Source: Nitrosomonas eutropha
Lineage (GTDB): Bacteria; Pseudomonadota; Gammaproteobacteria; Burkholderiales; Nitrosomonadaceae
Assembly: GCF_900116685.1 (NCBI RefSeq)
Contig: NZ_FPBL01000007.1
Location: 57,501 to 121,500, forward strand
Length of the DNA stretch: 64,000 nt
Reading direction: 5' to 3'
This document shows positions 19,494 through 29,979 of the stretch, one piece after another. Made by a program: the position numbers and the translations under genes. Numbering within the stretch: position 1 is the first letter of the stretch; each line of letters opens with the position of its first letter. The notes under the pieces are model-generated. The model worked only from the letters and a program-made list of their open reading frames with translations, did no database searches and was not told the origin of the DNA.

Positions 19494-19571
19494 AGAATAT
19501 TCAGGCTTAACCAGCCCAGCACGATCATACCACTTGTTTAATCAATGTTACGTATCAGCTCAGGAAAATAG

Positions 19572-20888
19572 ATGCAGACACAAGGAGAAACCTCCAATCC
19601 ACTGGAGCGCAATATTGAACTCTCTGTTTCACGGGAAAAAGTCGAAGCCGAAGTGGGTCAGCGCTTGAAACGCCTGGCTCCAAAAATCAAGATACAAGGA
19701 TTCCGTCCGGGCAAAGTCCCTATGAAAATAGTTGCACAACAATACGGCCACCAGGTTGAGCACGAAGTTTTGGGAGAGTTGTTACAACAACAATTTAGCG
19801 AGAGTGTTAGCCGCGAAAACTATCGTATTGCAGGTGTTCCAAACTTTGAATCCAGAAATTCCGGAACAGATAATTCAAGCTATGAATTCCGTGCAACCTT
19901 TGAAATCTATCCTAATATCGAACTAGGTGACTTGAGTTCGATTACGATCAACAAACCGGTTTTACAGATTGGTGACGTGGAAATCCAGAAAACACTGGAA
20001 ATTCTGCGCAAACAGCGAACAAACTACGAATCGGCAGATCGTCCGGCACAAACGGGTGACCGGGTTAATGTTAATTATCAGGGATCCCTGAATGGAAAGA
20101 ACTTTGCTGGCGGCCAGGCAAATGATTACAGTGTCATTCTTGGAAACGGGCATCTTCTGGAAGATTTCGAGGCATCTATCCTGGGCATGGGTACAGGGCA
20201 GGAGAAAACGTTTGACATGACTTTTCCTGAAGACTATTCAGGGAAAGAAGTTGCCGGAAAGAAAGTAACTTTTACAATTACACTCAACAAGGTTGAAGCT
20301 CCCAAGCTACCGGACGTGGATGGTGAATTTGCCAAGTCGCTAGGGATTGAAGATGGTGACGTTGAGAAAATGCAATCAGAAATCAAGGCCAATCTTCAGC
20401 GTGAAACAACTCAGCGTATCCGGGTAAAACTCAAAGAACAAGTCATGCAATCCCTGCTAAATAAGATTTCAGTAGAAGTTCCAAGAGTTTTGGTTCAACA
20501 GGAAATAGATCGGCTAATAGAAGAAGTACAAGATACCCGGGTAGCACGTGGCTTTCCTAAAGCCTCCAATTTACAAAGAGATACCTTCCTGGAAAGAGCC
20601 GAGCGACGCGTCAGGTTGGGGCTCATTTTATCCAGGTTGATCGAAACACACGGATTGAGCGTAAAGCCTGAGCAAATCAAGAGTTTTATTGAAGAACATG
20701 CTCAAAGTTACGAAAATCCTGAACAGGTCGTCAAATGGCACTTCGCTTCGCCTGAACGGATCAAGGAAATAGAACCGCTTGTTCTGGAGGATAACGCCGT
20801 ATCATGGATACTGGACAAAGCCAATATCGTTGATCAGAATGTTACTTTCGATGAACTGATGGGATATTCACATGCAACCGATACTTGA
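19572..20888 (+). CDS. tig: trigger factor
   Basis: Ribosome-associated chaperone with peptidyl-prolyl isomerase activity, 438 residues. The ribosome-binding signature is seen as [17 protein letters not shown] (about residues 43-59). The FKBP-type PPIase domain lies at about 155-245, with [15 protein letters not shown] and the typical [19 protein letters not shown] end. A helical C-terminal substrate-binding domain follows. Its 3' end overlaps the clpP start by 17 bases. The order tig-clpP-clpX-lon links nascent-chain folding with proteolysis. Confidence 0.96.
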   Translation: MQTQGETSNPLERNIELSVSREKVEAEVGQRLKRLAPKIKIQGFRPGKVPMKIVAQQYGHQVEHEVLGELLQQQFSESVSRENYRIAGVPNFESRNSGTDNSSYEFRATFEIYPNIELGDLSSITINKPVLQIGDVEIQKTLEILRKQRTNYESADRPAQTGDRVNVNYQGSLNGKNFAGGQANDYSVILGNGHLLEDFEASILGMGTGQEKTFDMTFPEDYSGKEVAGKKVTFTITLNKVEAPKLPDVDGEFAKSLGIEDGDVEKMQSEIKANLQRETTQRIRVKLKEQVMQSLLNKISVEVPRVLVQQEIDRLIEEVQDTRVARGFPKASNLQRDTFLERAERRVRLGLILSRLIETHGLSVKPEQIKSFIEEHAQSYENPEQVVKWHFASPERIKEIEPLVLEDNAVSWILDKANIVDQNVTFDELMGYSHATDT

Positions 20889-21516
20889 TTGGGAGAAAAA
20901 CGAATTGAATACTACAGGGCTGGGTTTGATTCCCATGGTAATCGAGTCCAGTGGTCGCGGAGAGCGCGCCTACGATATTTACTCAAGGCTGCTCAGAGAA
21001 AGAATCATTTTTTTAGTGGGGCCGGTCACAGAAACATCTGCTAACCTGGTAATTGCACAGCTCTTGTTTCTAGAATCCGAAAATTCAGAGAAAGATATTT
21101 CCTTATATATCAATTCTCCCGGCGGGCTTGTCACGGCAGGACTGGCTGTGTATGACACCATGCAATTCATTAAACCGGATGTCAGTACACTTTGTATAGG
21201 ACAGGCAGCCAGCATGGGTGCCTTGCTGCTTACTGCGGGCACCAAAGGCAAACGCTATTGCCTGCCTAATTCACGCGTTATGATCCATCAACCACTGGGT
21301 GGGTTCCAGGGACAAGCGTCCGACATAGAAATACACGCCAAGGAAATTTTGGCACTGAAAGGTCGTTTAAATGAAATTTTGGCTAAACATACCAGTCAGA
21401 CGATCAAAACTATCGAGAAAGATACTGATCGTGACAATTTTCTCGGCGCAGAAGCCGCAGTCAAGTATAGTTTAGTGGATGCAGTATTAACGAGCAGGAA
21501 AGTAAAACAGGAGTAA
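20872..21516 (+). CDS. clpP: ATP-dependent Clp protease proteolytic subunit
   Basis: Serine peptidase that forms the tetradecameric chamber of ClpXP and ClpAP, 214 residues. The catalytic Ser114 is in [11 protein letters not shown], His139 in [10 protein letters not shown], and the Asp of the triad is expected in the [13 protein letters not shown] segment. The propeptide region precedes [12 protein letters not shown]. The start lies inside tig, which implies translational coupling. All features are standard. Confidence 0.97.
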   Translation: MQPILDWEKNELNTTGLGLIPMVIESSGRGERAYDIYSRLLRERIIFLVGPVTETSANLVIAQLLFLESENSEKDISLYINSPGGLVTAGLAVYDTMQFIKPDVSTLCIGQAASMGALLLTAGTKGKRYCLPNSRVMIHQPLGGFQGQASDIEIHAKEILALKGRLNEILAKHTSQTIKTIEKDTDRDNFLGAEAAVKYSLVDAVLTSRKVKQE

Positions 21517-21575
21517 AATCAAATTGCTCTTGTTGAGCAGGAGCAATATTCGTTTGATGATTGTGGGGTGGAATA

Positions 21576-22859
21576 ATGTCTGAAAAAACAAATGACGAAA
21601 AACTTTTGTATTGTTCTTTTTGCGGAAAGAGTCAGCGAGAGGTCAGGAAGTTAATTGCCGGGCCATCTGTATTCATTTGTGATGAGTGTATCGACCTTTG
21701 TAATGACATTATTCGCGAAGAAATCCAAGTTGATGAAACGGCCAAACTATCTAAAACAAGTTTACCAACCCCACATGAAATTTGTGAAACATTGGATCAA
21801 TATGTCATTGGCCAGGAATCTGCAAAAAAAATACTGTCCGTTGCAGTTTACAACCACTATAAGCGGTTAAGAAATCTATCAAAAGTTAATGCTGGTAGCG
21901 ATGACATTGAACTTGCCAAAAGCAACATATTGCTGATAGGCCCTACCGGATCTGGCAAAACCTTACTGGCGCAAACACTGGCAAGATTGCTGGATGTACC
22001 GTTTGTTATTGCTGATGCAACAACGCTGACAGAAGCAGGATATGTCGGTGAGGATGTAGAAAACATTATTCAGAAGTTGCTGCAAGCAAGCAACCACGAT
22101 GTTGAAAAAGCCCAGCGTGGAATTGTATACATCGACGAGATAGATAAAATCTCGCGCAAATCAGACAACCCTTCCATCACCCGGGATGTTTCAGGAGAGG
22201 GTGTACAACAGGCACTACTCAAACTGATTGAGGGTACAGCAGCCCTGGTACCTCCCCAGGGCGGGCGCAAACATCCCAATCAGGAATTTATTCAGGTTGA
22301 TACCACAAATATTCTGTTCATCTGCGGCGGGGCATTTGATGGCATCGATAAAATCATACGTGCACGATCTGAGAAAAGTGGCATAGGCTTTGGTGCAGAT
22401 GTCATCAATCAAAATGATCGCAAGGAATTAAACAAGATATTGGGTGATATTGAACCAGAAGATCTGATTAAATATGGCTTGATTCCGGAGTTTATCGGGC
22501 GTTTACCGGTCGTGGCAACATTGCGTGAATTGAACGAGGTGGCACTGATTCAAATTTTGATTGAACCCAAAAATGCACTTGTCAAGCAATACAGCAAGCT
22601 ATTCAGCATGGAAGGAGGGGTTGAATTGGAATTTCGTGAACAGGCTCTCGTAACAATTGCCAGAAAGGCGCTTGCACGAAAAACTGGAGCACGTGGCTTA
22701 CGTTCCATTCTTGAGGAAACACTGCTGGATATTATGTATGATCTGCCTTCAATCGAAAATGTCTCAAAAGTAGTGATCGAAAGCAGCTCTACAAATGATG
22801 ACCTTCAACCCATCATAATTTATGCAGAAAAACCCAAGCTGGCCAGAAGCTCAAAATAG
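21576..22859 (+). CDS. clpX: ATP-dependent Clp protease ATPase subunit ClpX
   Basis: AAA+ unfoldase that selects substrates and feeds them to ClpP, 427 residues from this ATG. The N-terminal zinc-binding domain has Cys13, Cys16, Cys35 and Cys38. Walker A is [12 protein letters not shown], Walker B ends in VYIDEIDKI, and the pore loop GYVGEDVE and sensor [11 protein letters not shown] are present. The ClpP-contacting IGF loop appears as [14 protein letters not shown] 15 bases earlier is open but rejected because GTGGGGTGG serves the ATG. Confidence 0.97.
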   Translation: MSEKTNDEKLLYCSFCGKSQREVRKLIAGPSVFICDECIDLCNDIIREEIQVDETAKLSKTSLPTPHEICETLDQYVIGQESAKKILSVAVYNHYKRLRNLSKVNAGSDDIELAKSNILLIGPTGSGKTLLAQTLARLLDVPFVIADATTLTEAGYVGEDVENIIQKLLQASNHDVEKAQRGIVYIDEIDKISRKSDNPSITRDVSGEGVQQALLKLIEGTAALVPPQGGRKHPNQEFIQVDTTNILFICGGAFDGIDKIIRARSEKSGIGFGADVINQNDRKELNKILGDIEPEDLIKYGLIPEFIGRLPVVATLRELNEVALIQILIEPKNALVKQYSKLFSMEGGVELEFREQALVTIARKALARKTGARGLRSILEETLLDIMYDLPSIENVSKVVIESSSTNDDLQPIIIYAEKPKLARSSK

Positions 22860-22964
22860 TACAAATTCTTTTAAGAGTTTGTTTTTAGCACACTGCGGGT
22901 ACCTGTTTTTCACAGGTGTCACCATATCTTAGCCTACCCATGTTTTCTGCAGGATGTAAATGAC

Positions 22965-25388
22965 ATGACATCAGATATTCTCGACACCAAAGAATCAAAC
23001 GAGCTTGATTTACCACTGCTCCCACTGCGTGACGTGGTGGTCTTTCCACATATGGTTATTCCATTATTTGTGGGACGCCCAAAATCTATCAAGGCTTTAG
23101 AAGCTGCGACAGAAGCTGGTAAAAATATTCTGTTAGTTGCTCAGAAATCAGCCGCTAAAGATGACCCTTCTCCCCAAGATCTTTATAAAGTTTGCTGTGT
23201 TTCAAGTATTTTGCAAATGCTGAAACTCCCCGACGGAACAGTCAAGGTATTGGTAGAAGGAAGTTATCGGGCAGAAATTGAATCTTTTAATGATTCCGAA
23301 ACCTCTTTTTCCGGAAAGGCTATCCCTGTCACGATTGATGAGATCGACACGTCAGAAATCGAGGCACTACGACGTGCTCTTCTTTCCCAATTTGACCAAT
23401 ATGTCAAATTAAACAAAAAAATCCCATCAGAAATTCTTGCTTCCCTGACAGGAATTGATGAGGTCGGACGATTAGCTGATACGATCGCAGCCTATCTTCC
23501 CTTGAGACTGGAGCAAAAACAAGAAATTCTGGAAACTTTTGAAGTTCAGCCACGTTTAGAGCGTTTACTTGGCCTACTGGAAGCCGAGCTGGATATTCTC
23601 CAGGTAGAAAAGCGCATTCGCGGCAGAGTAAAGCGCCAGATGGAAAAAAGCCAGCGAGATTATTATCTGAATGAACAGGTTAAAGCTATTCAGAAAGAGC
23701 TGGGCGAAGGCGAAGATGGCACTGATCTTGAAGAAATCGAAAGAAAGATAAAGGCAGCTTCCCTACCTAAAGAAGCATTAGTCAAGGCAGAATCTGAGCT
23801 GAAAAAACTGCGCCTGATGTCTCCTATGTCAGCTGAAGCAACTGTTGTACGAAATTATATTGACACACTGGTCGCATTGCCCTGGAAGCAGAAAACCAAA
23901 ATCAGTAAAGAATTAAAGATTGCTGAATCAATTCTGAATGAAGATCATTATGGTCTGGAGAAAGTCAAGGAAAGGATAGTTGAATACCTTGCAGTACAAC
24001 AGCGGGTTGCCAAATCCAAAGCCCCTATTCTTTGCCTTGTCGGCCCGCCTGGAGTAGGTAAAACTTCGTTAGGTCGATCTATAGCTCGTGCAACAAATCG
24101 TAAATTTGTTCGTATGTCTCTCGGGGGCATGCGAGATGAAGCTGAAATCCGTGGGCATCGTCGAACTTATATCGGCTCGATGCCTGGAAAGATTTTGCAA
24201 AGCATGACAAAAATCGGTGTCAAAAATCCACTGTTTCTGTTGGATGAGGTTGACAAAATGGGAATGGATTTTCGTGGCGACCCTTCTTCTGCCTTGCTGG
24301 AAGTACTTGATCCGGAGCAAAACAATACATTTGTTGATCACTACATCGAAGTTGAATACGACTTGTCGGATGTCATGATCGTTGCTACCGCAAACACACT
24401 GAACATTCCTCCCGCACTCCTTGATCGAATGGAAGTCATTCGACTTTCAGGCTACACTGAAGATGAAAAACTAAATATCGCAAAACGATATCTTCTACCC
24501 AAGCAAATGAAAGATCACGGCTTAAACGAGGGTGAATTGTCAGTTTCTGAATCTGCATTACGTGATATTGTCCGTTACTACACCCGAGAAGCGGGAGTGC
24601 GTTCAATGGAAAGAGAAGTATCCAAGATTTGCAGGAAAGTCGTCAAAATTTTGCTGGTTAAAAAGAATAAAGAAAAGATTATCATCAACTCCCGCAACCT
24701 CGATAAATATCTTGGTGTGCGCCGTTACGCTTATGGCATGGCTGACGAAAAAAATCAGGTTGGACAAGTTACAGGATTAGCTTGGACAGAGGTAGGCGGT
24801 GAACTGTTGCGAATTGAGGCAGTAGTGCTGCCAGGCAAGGGGAAAACGATTACGACCGGTAAACTGGGTGAAGTCATGCAGGAATCTATTCAGGCAGCCC
24901 TGTCTGTTGTTCGAAGCCGCTCAATCGTTCTGGGAATATCGGATGATTTTTATCTAAAAAATGATATTCATGTTCACTTGCCTGAAGGAGCCACACCTAA
25001 AGACGGACCAAGTGCAGGCATTGGTATTTGTCTAGCTATGGTTTCTGCATTGACGGGGGTGCCGGTACGAGCATCCGTTGCGATGACCGGGGAAATTACG
25101 CTCAGAGGTGAAATCCTTCCAATCGGTGGACTCAAGGAGAAACTCCTGGCTGCTCATCGTGGTGGAATAAGCACAGTGCTGATCCCGGAAGACAATGTCA
25201 AGGATTTGAGTGAGATTCCTGGAAACATTAAAAGCAAACTGGATATCAAGCCAGTAAAATGGATTGATCAGGTGCTAGAAATTGCTCTGGAATATAAGCC
25301 TGATGCGATAGCATCGGCCATCCCTGGTCAAGTCATTGCATCTACCCCTGAAGATAGAGTTACAAGAGCTTCTTCAATCAAGCATTGA
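22965..25388 (+). CDS. lon: ATP-dependent protease Lon
   Basis: AAA+ serine protease degrading misfolded and regulatory proteins, 807 residues. The N-terminal Lon domain begins LPLLPLRDVVVFPHMVIPL. A central coiled coil around residues 190-300 follows, then Walker A GPPGVGKTSLGR and Walker B PLFLLDEVDKMG. The protease domain has the catalytic dyad Ser683 (KDGPSAGI) and Lys726 (GGLKEKLLAA). It follows clpX by 105 bases with no clear heat-shock promoter visible, and is closed by a strong terminator. Confidence 0.97.
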   Translation: MTSDILDTKESNELDLPLLPLRDVVVFPHMVIPLFVGRPKSIKALEAATEAGKNILLVAQKSAAKDDPSPQDLYKVCCVSSILQMLKLPDGTVKVLVEGSYRAEIESFNDSETSFSGKAIPVTIDEIDTSEIEALRRALLSQFDQYVKLNKKIPSEILASLTGIDEVGRLADTIAAYLPLRLEQKQEILETFEVQPRLERLLGLLEAELDILQVEKRIRGRVKRQMEKSQRDYYLNEQVKAIQKELGEGEDGTDLEEIERKIKAASLPKEALVKAESELKKLRLMSPMSAEATVVRNYIDTLVALPWKQKTKISKELKIAESILNEDHYGLEKVKERIVEYLAVQQRVAKSKAPILCLVGPPGVGKTSLGRSIARATNRKFVRMSLGGMRDEAEIRGHRRTYIGSMPGKILQSMTKIGVKNPLFLLDEVDKMGMDFRGDPSSALLEVLDPEQNNTFVDHYIEVEYDLSDVMIVATANTLNIPPALLDRMEVIRLSGYTEDEKLNIAKRYLLPKQMKDHGLNEGELSVSESALRDIVRYYTREAGVRSMEREVSKICRKVVKILLVKKNKEKIIINSRNLDKYLGVRRYAYGMADEKNQVGQVTGLAWTEVGGELLRIEAVVLPGKGKTITTGKLGEVMQESIQAALSVVRSRSIVLGISDDFYLKNDIHVHLPEGATPKDGPSAGIGICLAMVSALTGVPVRASVAMTGEITLRGEILPIGGLKEKLLAAHRGGISTVLIPEDNVKDLSEIPGNIKSKLDIKPVKWIDQVLEIALEYKPDAIASAIPGQVIASTPEDRVTRASSIKH

Positions 25389-25407
25389 TTATTTGGATAC
25401 ACACAGT

Positions 25408-25443
25408 GGGAGCTTTTATAAAATTTTAAAGCTCCCTCCTTTT
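25408..25443 (+). terminator. rho-independent terminator of lon
   Basis: GGGAGCTTT pairs with AAAGCTCCC (9 bp) around an AT-rich loop and is followed by TCCTTTT, 19 bases after the lon stop. It ends the tig-clpP-clpX-lon transcription block. Confidence 0.85.
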
Positions 25444-25701
25444 AAAGCTGCTGCTTTACAGATAGATTTAGCTTTATTTTCTGCAGACAAGCGAATAGTA
25501 AATTTTACGATCACTTGATAAAATCTTTGCTTGAATCCTTAAGATAAATCTCTAAGGAAGTACTATTTGACTGGATCTGAAGTCAAAGTAAAGTAAATAG
25601 CCTATTGGCAGGCTATTTGCTACTTCCCTGAAGATTATGGTTACTGACAGAAACCGGATTCTAGAGAACAACATTTTCATTCACTCATATTAGGAATATC
25701 G
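25444..25701. promoter_or_regulatory. leader region of the serine-glyoxylate aminotransferase with a hairpin
   Basis: An 8-bp hairpin (AAATAGCC/GGCTATTT, 25595-25618) lies about 85 bases before the start codon. It has no U-run, so it may be a leader structure rather than a terminator. No riboswitch class was recognised, and no small gene is supported. Confidence 0.35.
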
Positions 25702-26916
25702 ATGACCACTGACAGCTTTCGTCCAGAAAAAAAAATAACCACTTTCTATCCGCCTCAACGTACCCTGCTTGGTCCGGGACCATCCGATACACACTCGCGC
25801 GTTTTATCCGCCATGGCTCGCCCAACACTAGGGCACCTTGATCCGGTTTTTACCGAAATGATGGAAGAATTGAAAGGCTTGCTGCGATATGTATTTCAAA
25901 CGACCAATTTATTGACTTTTCCAGTTTCCGGACCAGGTTCGGTCGGAATGGAAATGTGTTTTGTTAACATGATTGTGCCTGGAGACAAAGTTGTTGTTTG
26001 CAGAAATGGTGTCTTTGGCGGACGGATGATTGAAAATGTCGAACGTTGTGGCGGAATTCCATTGGTAGTGGAAGATAAATGGGGCGATCCGGTTGATCCT
26101 CAAAAAGTGGAAGATATCCTGAAAAAACATCCGGATGCTAAAATTGTAGCGTTTGTACATGCTGAAACTTCCACAGGTGTTCAGTCGGATGCCAAGACCA
26201 TCGGCCAAATAGCAAGAAAGTACGATTGTCTAACGATTATGGACACTGTCACATCATTAGGTGGGACACCTGTTTATATGGATGGATGGGATATTGATGC
26301 CATTTATTCCGGTAGCCAGAAATGTTTATCCTGTCCACCAGGATTATCTCCTGTCAGTTTTTCAGAAAGAGTAGTAGATCTGGTCAGGAATCGTACTGAA
26401 AAAGTACACAGCTGGTTCATGGACATCAGTTTGTTACTCGGTTACTGGGGATCTTCCCGTACCTATCATCACACCGCACCAACCAACTCTCTATATGGCT
26501 TGCATGAATCACTGGTTATACTGTATGAAGAAGGACTTGAGCATTCCTGGGCCCGGCATCATCGTAATCACGAAGCATTAAAAGCTGGATTGAAAACGCT
26601 AGGTATCGGATATGTTGTGGATGAAGCATATCGTCTGCCACAATTGAACTCCGTGCATGTCCCGGCGGGCGTAGATGAAAAAGAAGTACGCCGCAAGCTC
26701 CTGACTGATTACAATCTGGAAATTGGTGCCGGTTTAGGTGATTTTGCTGGAAAAATCTGGCGGATCGGCTTGATGGGTAATTCAAGCAAACTGGGAAACG
26801 TCATATTTTGCCTAGATGCATTAGAGCATGTACTGGCCGATTTGGGTATGAAGGTCAATAAAGGCGCGGCATCATCTGCTGCGCATCAATATTATGCAAA
26901 TAATCCCGCTGTATAG
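25702..26916 (+). CDS. serine-glyoxylate / alanine-glyoxylate aminotransferase (class V)
   Basis: PLP-dependent class V aminotransferase of 404 residues. The N-terminus has LLGPGPSDTHSRVL and RPTLGHLDP, typical of AGXT and SgaA proteins. The PLP lysine is Lys207 in SGSQKCLSCPPGL, preceded by the cofactor Asp in TIMDTVTSLGG. It likely moves an amino group between serine or alanine and glyoxylate. That would fit disposal of photorespiratory-type glyoxylate in an autotroph that fixes CO2 with RubisCO, but no other glycolate-pathway gene is nearby. Serine- and alanine-using enzymes cannot be separated by eye. Confidence 0.88.
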   Translation: MTTDSFRPEKKITTFYPPQRTLLGPGPSDTHSRVLSAMARPTLGHLDPVFTEMMEELKGLLRYVFQTTNLLTFPVSGPGSVGMEMCFVNMIVPGDKVVVCRNGVFGGRMIENVERCGGIPLVVEDKWGDPVDPQKVEDILKKHPDAKIVAFVHAETSTGVQSDAKTIGQIARKYDCLTIMDTVTSLGGTPVYMDGWDIDAIYSGSQKCLSCPPGLSPVSFSERVVDLVRNRTEKVHSWFMDISLLLGYWGSSRTYHHTAPTNSLYGLHESLVILYEEGLEHSWARHHRNHEALKAGLKTLGIGYVVDEAYRLPQLNSVHVPAGVDEKEVRRKLLTDYNLEIGAGLGDFAGKIWRIGLMGNSSKLGNVIFCLDALEHVLADLGMKVNKGAASSAAHQYYANNPAV

Positions 26917-26939
26917 ATGACTGGTAACTGCTGCTAAAA

Positions 26940-26976
26940 AGTAAATTTCCCCATTTTGCAACAGAGGAAATTTACT
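26940..26976 (+). terminator. 11-bp hairpin after the aminotransferase gene
   Basis: AGTAAATTTCC and GGAAATTTACT form a perfect 11-bp stem with a 15-base loop, 24 bases after the stop codon. The U-run is missing, so termination by this hairpin alone is uncertain. Confidence 0.5.
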
Positions 26977-27466
26977 ACTCTGGTGAAAAAAATTTTTGCT
27001 CGCATTTTTCCATTATTTCTCTAATTGATGTTACAGCGAAAACAGTAATCCAGCCATTGATTTTCTGATAAAAATTAGAACTGAAGTGTTGTCATTCGCT
27101 GTTGTAAAGTATTTTTTCAGCGCCCCCATATCATTTTTGATGTTGGTGTACACGTTTGTGCATTACCGAAAATGCTCTTGGTCATCACTATGCGAAAATT
27201 CTGCATCACCACCCAATTCCACTTGATTTATGAACAATCGCCGAGTTATTTCCATCATGACCTTTAGAACACATGCGGTAACAGATGATCAGGTAATCAA
27301 ACTCATTTGGACAAGATTAGTAACCAAGCACTCTGCCCAATCAGGATCTCAAAATACTATCCACTCGCCCCGCCTGAAGCACGTATTCTTATCAGCTTCC
27401 AGTATCAAACAATACTAAGAATATCAGGTAATTTTAAAATTCTCTCTAATCCCAATAGCCCAAGAT
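26977..27466. other. 490-bp intergenic region without a supported gene
   Basis: Short open frames exist (for example 27230-27418) but show no recognisable motif or ribosome site. The region is AT-rich and presumably holds the promoter of the Lon-like protease gene. No RNA family was recognised. Confidence 0.4.
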
Positions 27467-29920
27467 ATGCCAATAACCAGATTAGAGCCGTGTGCGCTCA
27501 GTTTAACGATTGATCCCGGTTCTCTGGAATTCTCAGATACGTCTGCTTTGATTAATCAACCACTTGACTGGATTGGTCAGGAACGTGCCAGACAGGCAAC
27601 TTATTTTGGCCTTGAAATGGAACACCCAGACTACAACCTTTTTGTATTGGGCGAAACAGGCAGTGGCAGATCTTCCCTGCTACGGCAAGCAATGACGGAA
27701 GTTGCGGCAGGCAAGCCTGTACCACCTGATTTATGCTACGTCTACAACTTTGACGTACCAGAACGGCCTCTGGCATTACACTTACCAGCAGGTAAAGGTA
27801 GCTGGCTACGGCAGCAACTTGCACAATCCATGAGCGATTTATCGCAGGAAATACCGGAACGGCTGAATAGAGATGATTTCAAGGCAGAAGCGGAGCATAT
27901 CGAAAATCACTTCAAACTGGAAGAAAACAATTATTTTGAAAAACTCAATACCTATGCAGAATCATTAAAATTTGCGATTCGGCGTGAATCTGGGCGTCTG
28001 GTTTTTACGCTGTTGAATGAATCCGGAAAACCACTGACCGAAGAAGAAATCTTGACCCTGCCGAGAGACCGGAGAGCTGCTCTCAATCAGGATGAACAAG
28101 CACTACGCCATGAAATTGCATCTTATCTCCAAAAAATTCGTATGCTTGGCCAAAACCGGGATAAGGAACTCACCGCATTATGTCGGAATTGGATTGAACC
28201 TCTGCTGAATCAGGTATTGGATGCCGTACCAAGCGAACTGGATCGATCCTTTAAGGATTATGCCAGGCTTGAACGCCACTTGAACGGGATCAAACACGAC
28301 ATTCTTGAAAATCTGGATATATTCCAGCCAGCTGATATAGATGAAGAAAAGAACCCAGAAGATCTGAAAGAATTGTTTGAGCGCTATCGGGTAAATATCG
28401 TTGTAGACAACCGGGATTCAATCAGCGCACCGGTTGTGGTCGATGATAATCCATCTTTCAAATCGATGATTGGCAGTATCGGGTACCAATCCATTGAAGG
28501 TATGCTGGTGACGGATTTTACGCGTATCCGTGCAGGCAGCTTGTTGAAGGCGCACGGCGGCTTCCTGATGTTACATCTAGATGATGTACTGGTTGATACT
28601 TTCTTGTGGGAAAAAATTTGCCGCTTTTTGCGTAACCACATATTGCAGATTGAAGAATCCTGGGCTGCTAATGCCGCAACACCAGTCATACCCATTGAAC
28701 CTGAATCTGTCAAAATCGATGTCAGAATCATCCTAATTGGCTCGCGTGAGCAATATTACACAATTCAGGAAGAAAACCCCGAACTAGCGCGGCGATTCCG
28801 GGTAAAAGTTGATTTTGCAGCTTCATTCCTGGCCAGTATACAAGCCTACCGGGCTCTGTCTATTTTTATATCCCATCTCTGTAAACAGTCCTCCCTGCCA
28901 CATTTTTCACGAGAGGCAGTCGCCTGTGTGCTAAAAACTTGTCACAGAACCACAGAAGACCAGAAGCGCTTAAGTGCAAACTTCAGTTATACGGAAATGT
29001 TGGTTGTGGAAAGCGCCCTGCAATGCAAAGCGCGCGGAAATACTATCGTTGAGAAGCGAGACGTTACAACTGCCCGCCAGGCCCGGACACTGCGACATAA
29101 TTACCCGGATCAATGTGCACAAGAAGCTATTGCTGACGGAGATATAGTGATCACCGTACATGGCGAAAAAATCGGGCAGATCAATGGTTTGAGCCTGATC
29201 GAGATGGGTGATCACAGCTTCGGTATTCCTGCACGCATTACTGCACACACCTTCGCTGGAGAAGACGGTCTGCTCAATATTGAACGTGAAGTCGGCATGT
29301 CCGGACCGATCCATGATAAAGGTGTATTCATCCTGCAAAATTTTCTATCCGCTTTGTTTCACCATAATGCACCGCTCGCACTCAATGCATCTATCGTGTT
29401 TGAACAGGAATATTATGGCGTAGAAGGTGATTCTGCTTCATGTGCGGAATTGTATGCACTGCTTTCAGCCTTGTCAGGATTACCGTTCAAACAAGGTATC
29501 GCAGTCACTGGTGCGATCAATCAATTTGGTGAAATGCTTCCGGTAGGAGGCATTAATGAAAAAATCGAGGGGTTTTTCAGGATTTGTGAAACTGCTGGCC
29601 TTGATGGTACTCAAGGAGTGCTGATCCCGGATCGTAATTGCCGTCACCTGATATTGGATGATAGTGTGATTAATGCAGTATCCAAAGGGATGTTCCACAT
29701 TTATGCTATCGATCATATGTATGATGGTCTGGAGTTACTATCCGGCTTTCCTGCTGGAATCAGTGATGATGCAGAGCTACGCGAAATTATCAATTATCCA
29801 CAGGATACCGTTCTGAATCATGCACAAAAAGCATTACGCGCTTACCGCATGGCTTGCCATCAGCAGCCACAACGCACAAAAATACCCCCTAAACGGCCAA
29901 GTGAACAACCGGGCAAATAA
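27467..29920 (+). CDS. Lon-family AAA+ protease (LonB/YcbZ-like)
   Basis: An 817-residue relative of the E. coli YcbZ group, distinct from the housekeeping Lon at 22965. There is no N-terminal LON substrate domain. The P-loop is GETGSGRSSLL, with Arg in place of the Walker A Lys, a substitution I believe recurs in this family. A long helical insertion lies at about residues 140-300. The C-terminal S16 protease domain keeps the dyad: Ser656 (EGDSASCAEL) and Lys699 (GGINEKIEGFF), 43 residues apart exactly as in the canonical Lon here. Substrates are unknown. The gene stands alone between the aminotransferase and tolC. Confidence 0.88.
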   Translation: MPITRLEPCALSLTIDPGSLEFSDTSALINQPLDWIGQERARQATYFGLEMEHPDYNLFVLGETGSGRSSLLRQAMTEVAAGKPVPPDLCYVYNFDVPERPLALHLPAGKGSWLRQQLAQSMSDLSQEIPERLNRDDFKAEAEHIENHFKLEENNYFEKLNTYAESLKFAIRRESGRLVFTLLNESGKPLTEEEILTLPRDRRAALNQDEQALRHEIASYLQKIRMLGQNRDKELTALCRNWIEPLLNQVLDAVPSELDRSFKDYARLERHLNGIKHDILENLDIFQPADIDEEKNPEDLKELFERYRVNIVVDNRDSISAPVVVDDNPSFKSMIGSIGYQSIEGMLVTDFTRIRAGSLLKAHGGFLMLHLDDVLVDTFLWEKICRFLRNHILQIEESWAANAATPVIPIEPESVKIDVRIILIGSREQYYTIQEENPELARRFRVKVDFAASFLASIQAYRALSIFISHLCKQSSLPHFSREAVACVLKTCHRTTEDQKRLSANFSYTEMLVVESALQCKARGNTIVEKRDVTTARQARTLRHNYPDQCAQEAIADGDIVITVHGEKIGQINGLSLIEMGDHSFGIPARITAHTFAGEDGLLNIEREVGMSGPIHDKGVFILQNFLSALFHHNAPLALNASIVFEQEYYGVEGDSASCAELYALLSALSGLPFKQGIAVTGAINQFGEMLPVGGINEKIEGFFRICETAGLDGTQGVLIPDRNCRHLILDDSVINAVSKGMFHIYAIDHMYDGLELLSGFPAGISDDAELREIINYPQDTVLNHAQKALRAYRMACHQQPQRTKIPPKRPSEQPGK

Positions 29921-29979
29921 TTCTTCTACCCTAGTTACACTGATCTCTCGACTTTTTACTAAAAAATAAACAAGAAAAA

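Noticed and set aside
27230..27418. 62-residue frame in the 490-bp gap before the second Lon
   Set aside because: No ribosome site, no motif, atypical composition.
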